Assembly (NCBI GenBank): GCA_934086485.1
Contig: CAKOIF010000003.1
Location: 1-64,000 of the forward strand
Length of the DNA: 64,000 nt
From: an uncultured Bacilli bacterium
Lineage (GTDB): Bacteria > Bacillota_I > Bacilli_A > RF39 > UBA660
Reading direction: 5' to 3'
The notes below the pieces were generated by a model. It was not told where the DNA came from. It did not search any database and saw nothing but the letters and a program-made list of their open reading frames with translations. This document shows positions 41,508 through 51,104 of this stretch, piece by piece. Position 1 is the first letter of the stretch, and each line of letters begins with the position of its first letter. Both the position numbers and the translations under genes were made by a program.

Positions 41508-42502
41508 AGACTTAATTCTCCATTACTAGTAAGTTTAAGTTCATTATCAATTGCATTATAAATACTTACTTTTTCTTCATCTGTTAAATTTTTGTTATAT
41601 GTTAATGTATAATATAGTATTTCTCTTTCTTCAGTAATTCCACTTGTAAGAAGTTTAATTAAATTATCAGATTTTGTTCCATCAATTTCATCACTATATC
41701 CTAGTGTTATTAAAACATTTTTCAAATGTGCTGTTAAATCTTCGAATCTTGCAAGCATTTCATCATCAAGTCTAATAGTTTGTTCTTTAGAAAGTGCCAT
41801 TACATATGGATTAACTTCCTCAGGTTCTGAAGGCGTGCTTACTGGAGTTACTTCTTGAACTGGAGCTTCAACAACAGGTTCAACTACTGCTTCGACTTGA
41901 GTTTCTACTGGTTCTATGTCTTTAACAGGTTTTTCCACAACTGGTTCCACAACTGGAGCATTCATTGCTTTTTCAACTTCACTACTTAAATCATCTAATG
42001 AAGTATTTGTTTGAGAAACTGTTTCTTCTTTTACAACATTTTCTTCATTGCTATTAGTAGTTTCAACCTTTACATTATCATCTTTCTCTTTAGTTAAATA
42101 ATCTACACCATATCTTCTATCAAATTCTTTTTTATTAAATAGTATCTTACTATATTTACCTTTTTCATCCTTTAAAGATTCATTTAAAGACATCACATAA
42201 CCTAATCTTTGAAAAAGTTCTGTTGAGGTAATTCTTGTGGGATCACTTATAAGCATATCTAATAATTCCAATTTTTCAGCTTGTTCAACTTGACTTTTTA
42301 TGAAATCTAAAGGTAATGAAAATACTTTTACTTGCGAAGGTTTAGTGATTACAATTCCTTTTGAAGTTAAATAACCCATTTTTTCTTTTAGTTCCTCTAA
42401 AGTAACTAAATCGTCAGAAAAAGAAGCATAAAATTTTGGTATATTAGGATATACTTCTTTAGGTAAATTTAAAGCACTAATTTTATTTACTATATCGTAC
42501 AT
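41504..42502 (-). CDS. Unknown protein with Pro-Val-Glu-rich linker
   Basis: 332 residues in three parts. Residues about 1-135 are helical with LGY-type repeats, about 136-230 form a low-complexity acidic linker with repeated PVVE/PVEKP/EAPVQE units, and about 231-332 form a second helical domain ending in KLTSNGELSL. No signal or membrane segment is present, so the protein is cytoplasmic. The central linker probably separates two binding domains. It lies between two genes with similar helical patterns in one operon, suggesting a complex. I do not recognise the family. Confidence 0.65.
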   Translation of the reverse strand: MYDIVNKISALNLPKEVYPNIPKFYASFSDDLVTLEELKEKMGYLTSKGIVITKPSQVKVFSLPLDFIKSQVEQAEKLELLDMLISDPTRITSTELFQRLGYVMSLNESLKDEKGKYSKILFNKKEFDRRYGVDYLTKEKDDNVKVETTNSNEENVVKEETVSQTNTSLDDLSSEVEKAMNAPVVEPVVEKPVKDIEPVETQVEAVVEPVVEAPVQEVTPVSTPSEPEEVNPYVMALSKEQTIRLDDEMLARFEDLTAHLKNVLITLGYSDEIDGTKSDNLIKLLTSGITEEREILYYTLTYNKNLTDEEKVSIYNAIDNELKLTSNGELSL

Positions 42503-42515
42503 AGCTTATTCCTTT

Positions 42516-43727
42516 CTAATAAGCAATTAATGGAACATTTTTGGCATCTAATCCGCTTTGTTTTAAAACATCAATTGCATTATTTAATCCATTTAAATCA
42601 TATTTAGTTAAAACGCTTGGATTTAAATATATATCTTGAGGCATTTTACCAATACTTGTTAATTTTTCTATTTTTTCTTTCATTTGTTTATCATACATTA
42701 ATTCAACATTATCTGCAAAAATATCAAGTGAAATATTTAATGATTTAATATATTCAGCATTTGCTTTAATTGTTTCTTCATCGTAATTATTCATTATTTT
42801 TTCAAAATCATTACTTGTAAAATCTAAATAATCAAATCCTAAACTTGTTAAAAGACTAATTACATCTTCTTTTGAAACAGTTTTATCATCATCTTTTACA
42901 GGTTCAACTATTGCTTCAATTTGTTCTTCTTTAACTTCCTTATTTTCAGGAATATTTATATTAAAGTCAAAGTTAAAACTTGGTTCTTCTTCATGAAGTG
43001 GTGCCTCAACTACTGGAGATTCTTTAGTAACTTCTTCAACTTTTATTTCTTCTTTTGCCTCTTTGAAAACATCACTTATACTTTTACTTTTTATTCCTTT
43101 TAAACTTTTTTCATATTCATAAAGCCCATCTTCAGGAAACATCAATAATTTAGCGGCTTCTCTTTGTTCTTCTTCACTAAAATTAAACTTTTCAAGAAGT
43201 GATGTAATTTCATCTCTTGTTATATTTATATTTCCTTCAAGAGCCAAATCAAAATATCTATTTAATCTTTCTTGATTAGCAAGAGCTTCATCCTTACGAA
43301 GTCCTAATTCCTCTATTTTAGTGGTTGCACTATTCATTTCATCTTCTACAGTAACAAGTTCTTTTTCAGCTTTTTCTTTTTCCATAGAAAATTCTTCTAA
43401 AGTTTTAGGAAGTTTTACTTCTAACTCTTTTTTTATTTCTTCAGGGTCAAAAGAAATATTTAATTCTTTCAAAACATTTATAAAGTCATCTTTTCTTATA
43501 GTTTCTAAAGCACTTTTAAAACTCTCGCCCTCTTTAGCAAGAATATGTCCTTCAGATTCTAGTTTTTCAATTTGACTTGTTAGTTCAGTAGTTCTTTTAC
43601 TAGTCCTCTCTTTAGTCTTAATTGCTTGGTCTCTTTCTTTGTCCATAGACACTAGTACTACACTATCTTCTCCTCTTAAATTATATAATTTATCAAGAAG
43701 CATTCTCATTTCAGAATTTAATCTCAT
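42516..43727 (-). CDS. Coiled-coil protein with C-terminal helical repeats, unknown
   Basis: 403 residues from the ATG at 43727; an in-frame start at 43766 lies further from any ribosome-binding sequence. Residues about 30-170 form a long Glu/Lys-rich coiled coil (LTSQIEKLESEG, LVTVEDEMNSATTKIEELG). A spacer with Pro-Val-Glu segments leads to a C-terminal domain with repeated LTSLGFDYLDF, LKQSGLDAKNVPLI-like helices. It is the first gene of the three-gene unit and is 13 bases from the next. Coiled coil plus helical repeats suggests a scaffold or nucleic-acid-associated role, but nothing specific can be claimed. Confidence 0.65.
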   Translation of the reverse strand: MRLNSEMRMLLDKLYNLRGEDSVVLVSMDKERDQAIKTKERTSKRTTELTSQIEKLESEGHILAKEGESFKSALETIRKDDFINVLKELNISFDPEEIKKELEVKLPKTLEEFSMEKEKAEKELVTVEDEMNSATTKIEELGLRKDEALANQERLNRYFDLALEGNINITRDEITSLLEKFNFSEEEQREAAKLLMFPEDGLYEYEKSLKGIKSKSISDVFKEAKEEIKVEEVTKESPVVEAPLHEEEPSFNFDFNINIPENKEVKEEQIEAIVEPVKDDDKTVSKEDVISLLTSLGFDYLDFTSNDFEKIMNNYDEETIKANAEYIKSLNISLDIFADNVELMYDKQMKEKIEKLTSIGKMPQDIYLNPSVLTKYDLNGLNNAIDVLKQSGLDAKNVPLIAY

Positions 43728-43768
43728 TGTCTTCACACCCTTTACTATATATGAATTATAACACAAAA

Positions 43769-43793
43769 AAAAGGTATATGTAAACTACCTTTT
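43769..43793 (-). terminator. Terminator after decayed surface-protein gene
   Basis: AAAAGGTA and TACCTTTT pair across nine bases; the minus strand continues as a T run. It overlaps the stop of the fragment at 43785. Confidence 0.75.
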
Positions 43794-44150
43794 AATTATT
43801 TTTTTACTTTTTATAGCAAGAATAACTATTACTCCTAAACTTAATGCCATAATGCCAAAGTATAAACCTACGCTATCTAATGTATTAGGATTTACTACAT
43901 TATTACTTGCAATTATATAATTACTAAAATGGTTTGTATTAAATGATAAATACTTAATTCCCACTACTGTAACAGTTTCAACAGCATATTTTTCAAAAGT
44001 TCCATCATCTTTAATATATAAAACTACTAAATCCTTAGTTTCTCCATCATAAGGAATTAAAATATTTGTTACATCATTATAAATGCTAATAATTTTATCT
44101 AAAATACTTGAATATAATTTTAATGAATAACTATCAATTTTTTATAACCA
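43785..44150 (-). pseudogene. C-terminal fragment of a surface protein with membrane anchor
   Basis: The minus-strand frame reads LYSSILDKIISIYNDVTNIL, VVLYIKDDGTFEKYAVETV, then NTNHFSNYIIA, an NPNTLD spacer and a hydrophobic helix ending in KSKKIIKR before TAG. The order THFSxYxIA, NPxTxD and a terminal helix with a basic tail is common at the C-terminus of Firmicutes surface proteins. The frame is closed upstream by a TAA and no start is available, so this is the tail of a broken gene. Confidence 0.7.
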
Positions 44151-44510
44151 TTTTTTTCAAGTAGTTTTAATCTCATCTTCCTCACCAGGTTTTACTTGTC
44201 TTAAAAGTAAAGCACATAAGTAAGATAAATTTTTTAAATTAACACTTATTGAACTTTAACTATTTTCTTCGATATTTATTAAATATTTATTTGATTCATA
44301 AAGCAAATCTGATTATTTATTTTTAATATTTATATTATCATTTATTACGTTATTATCAAGTAAATCAATTGTATCATCAAAAGGAAATCCAAGTAATTGT
44401 AAAGAATATTCATAAACAAAGGTATGAAACTTTGGAGTTTCTAAGAATAATTTTTTAAAAGCTAAATCTCTTATGAAACCGGATTCAAAATATAATTTAT
44501 TAAAATACAT
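44151..44510 (-). pseudogene. Remnant of an N-terminal gene portion with several stops and frameshifts
   Basis: A 65-codon frame starts with ATG at 44510 behind GAAAGGT and reads MYFNKLYFESGFIRDLAFKK, then stops at 44313. Further segments in other frames, such as DLLYESNKYLINIEENS and LCALLLRQVKPGEEDEI, continue the same direction up to the surface-protein tail. The ribosome-binding site and start suggest a once real gene. I cannot tell whether the two fragments came from one gene. With the previous entry this explains most of the 950-base gap between 43728 and 44683. Confidence 0.5.
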
Positions 44511-44683
44511 ATGCTACCTTTCTAAGGTGTGTAATTTTAAAATTTTTTTCATTATAAACAATTTATTTTTCCGAGCAAATTAAATATATCAAAAATAATT
44601 ATTATTGTCTATTCCTTTTTATATTAAAATCACCAAAATTCAAAATTTTCATATAATACAAAAGAAATAATAAGGAGGTTATT

Positions 44684-45664
44684 TTGAAAAAAATATTTTA
44701 TACATTTTTAGTAGTTTTACTTTTAGTTTTATCTTTACTATTCTTTTTACCTAAAAAGGAAAAGAATGATAATATGAAATCAATCAAAATTGCGGAGGTC
44801 ACTCATTCAGTATTTTATGCTCCCCTTTATGTTGCCATTGAAGAGGGTTATTTTAAAAAAGAAAATATTGATATTAAACTTATTTTAACACCTGGTGCCG
44901 ATAAGGTTAGTGCTGCAGTACTTTCCGGTGATGTTCAAATAGGTTTTGCAGGAGCTGAAAGTGCAATTTATGTTTATGAAAAAAATGAAAAAGACTATTT
45001 GCAAATATTTTCAGGTCTTACAAAAAGAGATGGTCAATTTATATTAGGAAGAAAAGATAAAAAAGATTTTTCACTTAAAGATCTATATGGTAAAGAAATT
45101 CTTGTAGGAAGAAGCAGCGGTATGCCCGCTTTAAACTTTCTAAATGCCTTAAAAAATGAAGAAATTGATAAAAATAAAATTAAAATAAACTATAATATTG
45201 ATTTTGCTTCTTTATCTGGTGCTTTTATAGGAAATACTGGTGACTATGTAAATTTATTTGAACCAACTGCATTAAAACTTGAAAAAGAGGGATATGGTTA
45301 TGTTCTTCAGAGTATTGGACTTCTTTCTGGTGAAATGCCCTACACTACCTTTTATGCTAGAAAAAGTTACATTGAAAATAATAAAGATGTAGTTAAATCT
45401 TTTACAAAAGCAATTAATAAAGGTTTGGAATTTGTTAAAAATAATGATGAAATGAAAATTGCTAAAAGTATATATAAAGAGTTTCCCGATTTATCATTAA
45501 ATGAAATAAGAGCTATTGTAAAAAGATATAAAGATGCAGATTCATTTTTAGATAGTTCTTATATCGAAGAAAAATTACTTGTTAATTTAGAAAACTTACT
45601 TATTGATAATAATCTTTTAAAGGATTATGTTCCATATAACGATTTAATTATAGAGGTAAAATAA
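44684..45664 (+). CDS. ABC-type substrate-binding protein (NMT1/SsuA-like)
   Basis: 326 residues from a TTG start with AAGGAGG five bases upstream. A hydrophobic N-terminal segment (about 4-23) lacks a lipobox Cys, so it is probably an uncleaved anchor. The mature part has the NMT1/SsuA pattern: APLYVAIEEGYFKKENIDI, AAVLSGDVQIGFAGAESAIY and a YTTFYARKSYIE stretch near the second lobe. Family members bind thiamine precursors, sulfonates, nitrate or similar compounds. No ABC permease or ATPase gene adjoins, and no riboswitch is visible upstream, so the ligand and partners are unknown. Confidence 0.85.
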   Translation: MKKIFYTFLVVLLLVLSLLFFLPKKEKNDNMKSIKIAEVTHSVFYAPLYVAIEEGYFKKENIDIKLILTPGADKVSAAVLSGDVQIGFAGAESAIYVYEKNEKDYLQIFSGLTKRDGQFILGRKDKKDFSLKDLYGKEILVGRSSGMPALNFLNALKNEEIDKNKIKINYNIDFASLSGAFIGNTGDYVNLFEPTALKLEKEGYGYVLQSIGLLSGEMPYTTFYARKSYIENNKDVVKSFTKAINKGLEFVKNNDEMKIAKSIYKEFPDLSLNEIRAIVKRYKDADSFLDSSYIEEKLLVNLENLLIDNNLLKDYVPYNDLIIEVK

Positions 45665-45666
45665 GA

Positions 45667-45694
45667 AATATAAAATCGTAAAAAATTTTATATT
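45667..45694. terminator. Bidirectional terminator between substrate-binding protein gene and addA
   Basis: AATATAAAAT (45667-45676) pairs with ATTTTATATT (45685-45694), with a T run on the plus strand and an A run before it; it overlaps the addA stop. Confidence 0.75.
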
Positions 45695-48600
45695 TTTTTT
45701 AAGGTATCATTCAGTATTGAATAAAGATAAGTTTCAGTTTCTTTTTTAGTTTTATTTTCAATAAATGATTTATAAATACTTAGTTGTTTTACATAATTTT
45801 CATCATCAATATTTGAAAGTTTATAATCAATTATTACCATTTTATCTTCATACTCTAAAAGTAAATCGATAATTCCCTCGTATTCTTTATCTTCATATTT
45901 ATAAATAAATTCATATTCTTTATATATATTTTTAAAATTATTATCTATCTTTTTAAGTAAAGCTAAAACATATTTATTATTTGCATTTCTAAAATCCTCG
46001 GTTTCAAATATTTCGTGTATATGAGTGCCATACTCCATTACATTTACTTCCTCTTTTGTAAGAAGTTTTAATACTTTTTTAGAAACATTACTATGAGTAA
46101 TTAAATTTGAGTTTACTTTTATTTCCTCAACATTTAATAAATCATTATTCTTTTCAAATAAATCTTTTTCTTTTTGAAAATTATAATTTTTAGTTAAGAC
46201 TACATCATTAATATATTTTATATTATTTTTTAAAACAAATTTTACTAATGATATAAAAGTTAAAAATGAATTTAAATCCTCTTTGAAAGAAATATCTTCC
46301 ATATTATTTGGTATAACCATAATCATTTTTTCTTTTGCTCTAGTAAGGGCTACATAAAAAAGTCTTATTCTTTCAGATATATCCTCTTTTAAATATTTAT
46401 CTTTATATATACTTTTTAATATAGTAGGTCCTACTCCATCATCATAAAATGGTAAGATCAATCCTAAATCATAATCAAAATTAAACATTTTATTTAAATC
46501 TTGTTTATTAAATGCTTTATCAAAACCAGCAAAATAACATATTGGAAATTCAAGTCCTTTTGATTTATGAATATTCATAAGTTTAATATTATTTTTTACA
46601 TTAGTATTAACTGTAAAAGAAATATCGGCATCATTTACAATTAAATCATTTAAGTATTCATTAAATTCTATTATACTTTTTCCTAAAGATGATAAATTAT
46701 CTGCCAAAGATAAAAGATAATCACATCTTTTAATAACTTTGTCAATATCTCCAATTAAAATAGCTTTTTCATAAAAATCAAATTCATCTATTATAGTTTC
46801 TATTAACTTTTTACTAGACATTGTATCTAATTTCTTAGCAATATTATCACATTTTTTAAATAAATCACTATTATAATAATTATTATTTACAAAATAATTT
46901 ATAAATACTTCATCTTTCTCATTATATAGAAAACTTCTTGAAATTGAATAAAAATCATATTTAAATTTTTGTTTATAATCTTTATTATAAATACAAACTA
47001 TTAAATCAATTAAATTTTTTAATACTAAAATATCTTTTTCATTAGTTATTTTTTCATCATAATATATTAAAAGAGGTAAATCTAAATATTCAAAGATTTT
47101 TTTATATATTTCAAAACCATTTTTTCTATCTATTAATATACAAAAATCATCATATTTACATGGTCTTAAAGTCTTTGTTTCTTTATCTAAAACTTTATAA
47201 CCACTTAATAGTTTTTCTTTAATATCACCCGCAATTATAAAGGCTTCATATTCAGTATCACTATATTTTTTATCCTCTTTATTATAAACTAAAACATCTA
47301 AATCATCTGTATTAACACTATTTTCAGAGTATACAGTATTACCAAAAACCATTTGATGACTTTCTTTATAATTTGCTCCTCCAAAATCATCATCCATAAG
47401 TAAATTAAATATCTTATTAATATTTTCTAATACTTTATCTCTTGAACGAAAGTTTTTAAGTAAATCAATTTTAATTCCTCCATCCTCTTTTGAATATTTA
47501 TCATATTTATTTTTAAATATCAAAGGATTAGCATTACGAAAACGATATATAGATTGTTTAATATCACCAACCATATAAACATTATTATTTGAAATTAAAT
47601 TTACCAATGTTTCTTGTAAATCAGAGGTATCTTGATATTCATCAACCATTATTTCTTTGAATGATGAAGAAATTTCTTTTTTAGCATTTGGAGTTTTAGC
47701 AATTTTAATTGCCATCTTTGCAATATCATTAAATTCAAAAGATGCATATTTTTCTTTATAACTTAATACTTTTTCATCAAGTTCGTTAATTATTTTAATA
47801 ATTGCTTTAGCATAAGTAATAGTTTCTAATAAACAGTTTTTTATATGATTTTCATCTTTATAAATTAAAATGTTATGCAAACTATCTATTTCTTTCTGAA
47901 GTTTTTCTTTACAAATTTTTAATTCTTCCTCACTATTTTTAGGAAGTGGAGAAACTTTTACATTACTATAACTTTTATATTCTTCATAATCCTTTGCACT
48001 TAAAATTGGATTAACTACATTAACGACTTTTTCATAATATTTTTCATCACAATTATATGATAAATTATCTAAATATATTTTGATTTTATTAACTTTATTA
48101 TTTATAAGTTCATAAAAAGATTTAATAATACTTTCAATATTTTCTTCATTATAAAAATTATTTACATAGTTATTTAAATACTCCTCTTTCTCAGGTAATC
48201 TTTCTAATAGCTCATTTAATGAAAGAATTTCTTTTCTTAAAGGGGTATCATCTTTAACTGTTAAGTCATTTACCATTTTTAAAAAATCATTATCTTTTTG
48301 TTCATATAACTTTTCAAATACTTCGTCTAGAAAAGTACTTTTTATATTTTTAGCAATTTCATTATCTAAAATACTAATATCTTTAGGAATATTAAGTAAA
48401 TAATGATATTTTTTTACTATTGATAAAGCAAATGAATCAAATGTTGTAATATAACTTCCATCAATAAGATCAAGTTGCCTTAATAAACTTTCATCTTTTG
48501 TAATTGCCTCTCTAATACGATCTTTCATTTCCATTGCCGCAGCATTTGTAAATGTTAATATTAAAAGTTCATTAATATTTATACCTTTTTTTAATTTAGT

Positions 48601-48711
48601 AATAACTCTTTCTGTAAGAACTGCTGTTTTACCAGAACCTGCTCCTGCAGAAACTATAATATTTTTGCCACATTCATTAATTGCTTTTTCTTGGTCAGCA
48701 GTCCACGCCAT
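45688..48711 (-). CDS. addA: AddA, helicase-nuclease subunit
   Basis: 1007 residues. UvrD/PcrA-type helicase motifs are complete: Walker A SAGAGSGKT at about 21-29, VDEYQDTSD, NFRSRD, and motif VI RLFYVALTRAKEK. A C-terminal RecB-type nuclease domain contains YEGIIDLLLEYEDKMVIIDYKLS with the D-x-K catalytic pair. With AddB it processes double-strand breaks up to Chi-like sites for RecA loading and degrades foreign linear DNA. It overlaps addB by 17 bases and has GGAGGATAG inside addB. Slightly short compared with Bacillus AddA (about 1230), as in other reduced genomes. Confidence 0.93.
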   Translation of the reverse strand: MAWTADQEKAINECGKNIIVSAGAGSGKTAVLTERVITKLKKGININELLILTFTNAAAMEMKDRIREAITKDESLLRQLDLIDGSYITTFDSFALSIVKKYHYLLNIPKDISILDNEIAKNIKSTFLDEVFEKLYEQKDNDFLKMVNDLTVKDDTPLRKEILSLNELLERLPEKEEYLNNYVNNFYNEENIESIIKSFYELINNKVNKIKIYLDNLSYNCDEKYYEKVVNVVNPILSAKDYEEYKSYSNVKVSPLPKNSEEELKICKEKLQKEIDSLHNILIYKDENHIKNCLLETITYAKAIIKIINELDEKVLSYKEKYASFEFNDIAKMAIKIAKTPNAKKEISSSFKEIMVDEYQDTSDLQETLVNLISNNNVYMVGDIKQSIYRFRNANPLIFKNKYDKYSKEDGGIKIDLLKNFRSRDKVLENINKIFNLLMDDDFGGANYKESHQMVFGNTVYSENSVNTDDLDVLVYNKEDKKYSDTEYEAFIIAGDIKEKLLSGYKVLDKETKTLRPCKYDDFCILIDRKNGFEIYKKIFEYLDLPLLIYYDEKITNEKDILVLKNLIDLIVCIYNKDYKQKFKYDFYSISRSFLYNEKDEVFINYFVNNNYYNSDLFKKCDNIAKKLDTMSSKKLIETIIDEFDFYEKAILIGDIDKVIKRCDYLLSLADNLSSLGKSIIEFNEYLNDLIVNDADISFTVNTNVKNNIKLMNIHKSKGLEFPICYFAGFDKAFNKQDLNKMFNFDYDLGLILPFYDDGVGPTILKSIYKDKYLKEDISERIRLFYVALTRAKEKMIMVIPNNMEDISFKEDLNSFLTFISLVKFVLKNNIKYINDVVLTKNYNFQKEKDLFEKNNDLLNVEEIKVNSNLITHSNVSKKVLKLLTKEEVNVMEYGTHIHEIFETEDFRNANNKYVLALLKKIDNNFKNIYKEYEFIYKYEDKEYEGIIDLLLEYEDKMVIIDYKLSNIDDENYVKQLSIYKSFIENKTKKETETYLYSILNDTLKKI

Positions 48712-51049
48712 TACTATCCTCCGTTTCTATAATTACTTCATCTTTAATAGATTTATAGCAAATATCCTTAAACTTACAATACATGCAAGATATATTTTTA
48801 CCATTATAATTTTTAGGATTAATATCAAAATTAGAGTCCTCAATATTATTAATCACTTTATCTATTTGCTCATCAACTTTATGATATATTTCATCCATTT
48901 CATCATTAGATAAAACTTTACTATAACTATAAAAGTTGCCATCTTTTTTTATTTTTAAACCCTTAATAACTTTCGATGTTTCATAATCTTTATCAAGTTT
49001 ATTTATAATACTTCCGTCAATATTTGAGTAACCGGTAAGTTTTAAAGAATCTTTTTTTCTTTCTAATAATGATTTATTTTCATCATATTTATTATCTGAT
49101 GAATAAACCTTTTGAATATAAAAACCACATATTAAAGCATCTTTATAATTATTTTTTATTAAATATAAATATATAGGAAGTTGTAAATTTAATCCATAAT
49201 CAATTAAATCCATTTTAACATCTATATCATAAGTTTTATAATCGACTATTGCATAATATGTTTTATCACGAATAGTTTTATACATTAATTTATCTATGAA
49301 TCCTTTATATAAAACATCAAGTTTACTTTTTTTATTAACATCAAATTCTTGTTCAAGCATATATTCATTTAATAAAGAATAAGTATTTTGCTCTTTTATA
49401 GTTTCAATTGCAAAAATCATATCTTTTTCCATTTTAAATATATAAAACTTTTCTTTTTCAGTAAAAATTCTATTCGAAGAATCCATATATTTAATAATTT
49501 CATTATGAACATCTATTTCTTTATCAATTGACAACTCTAAAATATGATGAAAAAGTGATCCTAAAAATGCTGCAAAAGTATCTTCATAAACATCTAGTCT
49601 AAGAACATTATTAATAAGGTATTTAAACCCGCATTCATTATAACCTTCCATACTTGAATATGATAATGATAACTTATTTTTAAATATTTTATTCATTAAC
49701 TCAAAAGGAACTTTTTTATATGTATTATCATATAATTTATAATCTATTTTATAATTATTATATAATGTTTTTAATTCTTCGTTTACTTCATTATATTTAT
49801 AAAATCTATCAAGTAAAGAGCATAATTTTATTTTATTATATTTATTTGAATAATTTAAAGGTACCCTATCAGTAATAATTTCCATATTCATTTCACTAAT
49901 TAATGTTGATGGTAAAAAAGAACCACTTTCACTTTGAAGTTTATAACTTATAAATAAATTTTTAAGTTTTCGAATATTATAAATTAAATTTTCTTTATCT
50001 TTTTTAGCAAGTTCATAAGACTTTTCTAGTCCTAATAGACTTTTTTCCTCATCTAAAAGATAATCTTCATCTTTATAAATAGTTGGATATGTTTTTTGAT
50101 TAAATCCAAGTAAAAATACATAATCATCCTCGTTTAAACTATCAAAAGTTGAAAGCTCTACTGCATTATCATATTTTATTTCAGGTAAATATGTTTTTTG
50201 AAGTAAATAAATAATATCCTCCTTTACAGATAATTTATCCTCTATAAATGTAAACCTATTTATTACATTTAATAACTTATTTACAACTTCAGTTGAGTAT
50301 TTATCCTTAACTTCTTCGATAACTTTAGTTAAATCAGATGTAAAGTTACTAATTAAATATTTACTAGCAAGTGTAAAGTATAAACAAATATTGTCATTTA
50401 GATTTACAGGTATATTATACATTTTAAATACTCTTTTTACTATATTTAAATACTCATTATCGCTTATAATTAGTTTGATTTTATTTATATCTACACCATA
50501 CTTAACAAGTTTACATATTTGACATGCTATATAATTAACTTCATCATCAATATGTGTAAATCTATATACTTTTTTTGAATATAAAGTTTCATTTTCTTTG
50601 TTAACTATTTTAACATTACAAACACTTTTTATATTATCAAGAAGTTTACTTAAAAAATTATCAATATAACCTAAATTATATATAATTATATCCTTACCTT
50701 TTAAACTATTTATAAATAATTCATCAGTTTTTAATAACTTATTTTCTATTAAATCTTTTTTTAAATTAACTAAAAAATCTAATTTATCATTATCATATTT
50801 TTTATCACTTACATAGTAAATATTATCAAGATATTCTTTTGCGACCTCAATTTTAACATTATATTTTTTTCTAACATAATAAAGAGTTTTTTCATCATAT
50901 GAAAAAGTTAATGCTTTAATAAAATCACTTTTACTTAAAAATTTAATTGGTAATAATTTATCAGATTCATTTAATTTTTTTAATAAATTTTTCTTTTCGT
51001 TATTACTGCATACAATTATTGTGTTATTTTTTATTTCTAATATATCCAT
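48695..51049 (-). CDS. addB: AddB-like nuclease subunit
   Basis: 784 residues, much shorter than Bacillus AddB (about 1160), mainly through loss of helicase-like sequence in the N-terminal half. No Walker A is visible. The C-terminal nuclease domain is well kept, with AFLGSLFHHILE, AIVDYKTY and QLPIYLYL. The iron-sulfur Cys set is NECGFKY and, at the C-terminus, SCMYCKFKDIC. AddB recognises Chi and cuts the second strand. No ribosome-binding site precedes the ATG; an extended -10 promoter ends six bases upstream, pointing to a leaderless mRNA. AddA is coupled downstream. Confidence 0.85.
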   Translation of the reverse strand: MDILEIKNNTIIVCSNNEKKNLLKKLNESDKLLPIKFLSKSDFIKALTFSYDEKTLYYVRKKYNVKIEVAKEYLDNIYYVSDKKYDNDKLDFLVNLKKDLIENKLLKTDELFINSLKGKDIIIYNLGYIDNFLSKLLDNIKSVCNVKIVNKENETLYSKKVYRFTHIDDEVNYIACQICKLVKYGVDINKIKLIISDNEYLNIVKRVFKMYNIPVNLNDNICLYFTLASKYLISNFTSDLTKVIEEVKDKYSTEVVNKLLNVINRFTFIEDKLSVKEDIIYLLQKTYLPEIKYDNAVELSTFDSLNEDDYVFLLGFNQKTYPTIYKDEDYLLDEEKSLLGLEKSYELAKKDKENLIYNIRKLKNLFISYKLQSESGSFLPSTLISEMNMEIITDRVPLNYSNKYNKIKLCSLLDRFYKYNEVNEELKTLYNNYKIDYKLYDNTYKKVPFELMNKIFKNKLSLSYSSMEGYNECGFKYLINNVLRLDVYEDTFAAFLGSLFHHILELSIDKEIDVHNEIIKYMDSSNRIFTEKEKFYIFKMEKDMIFAIETIKEQNTYSLLNEYMLEQEFDVNKKSKLDVLYKGFIDKLMYKTIRDKTYYAIVDYKTYDIDVKMDLIDYGLNLQLPIYLYLIKNNYKDALICGFYIQKVYSSDNKYDENKSLLERKKDSLKLTGYSNIDGSIINKLDKDYETSKVIKGLKIKKDGNFYSYSKVLSNDEMDEIYHKVDEQIDKVINNIEDSNFDINPKNYNGKNISCMYCKFKDICYKSIKDEVIIETEDSNGVDC

Positions 51050-51055
51050 AAAATA

Positions 51056-51064
51056 AGTATAGCA
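51056..51064 (-). promoter_or_regulatory. Extended -10 promoter of addBA placing transcription start at the ATG
   Basis: Minus-strand TGCTATACT at 51056-51064 is followed by six bases (TATTTT) and the addB ATG. Transcription normally starts about seven bases after the -10, so the mRNA would begin at or next to the start codon. No Shine-Dalgarno is present. Confidence 0.6.
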
Positions 51065-51066
51065 TA

Positions 51067-51104
51067 AAAAAATTGATAAAACTACCTAGTCTTACCAAAA
51101 TTTC
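51067..51104. repeat. 38-base repeat, copy 1
   Basis: Identical to 54935-54972 at 37 of 38 positions. Here it lies just past the stop of the pseudo-histidine kinase gene and upstream of addB. Confidence 0.9.

Noticed and set aside
44520..44683. Thiamine (TPP) riboswitch upstream of the NMT1-like substrate-binding protein
   Set aside because: No CUGAGA-type core or other TPP consensus is visible; the interval is plain A/T-rich promoter sequence.
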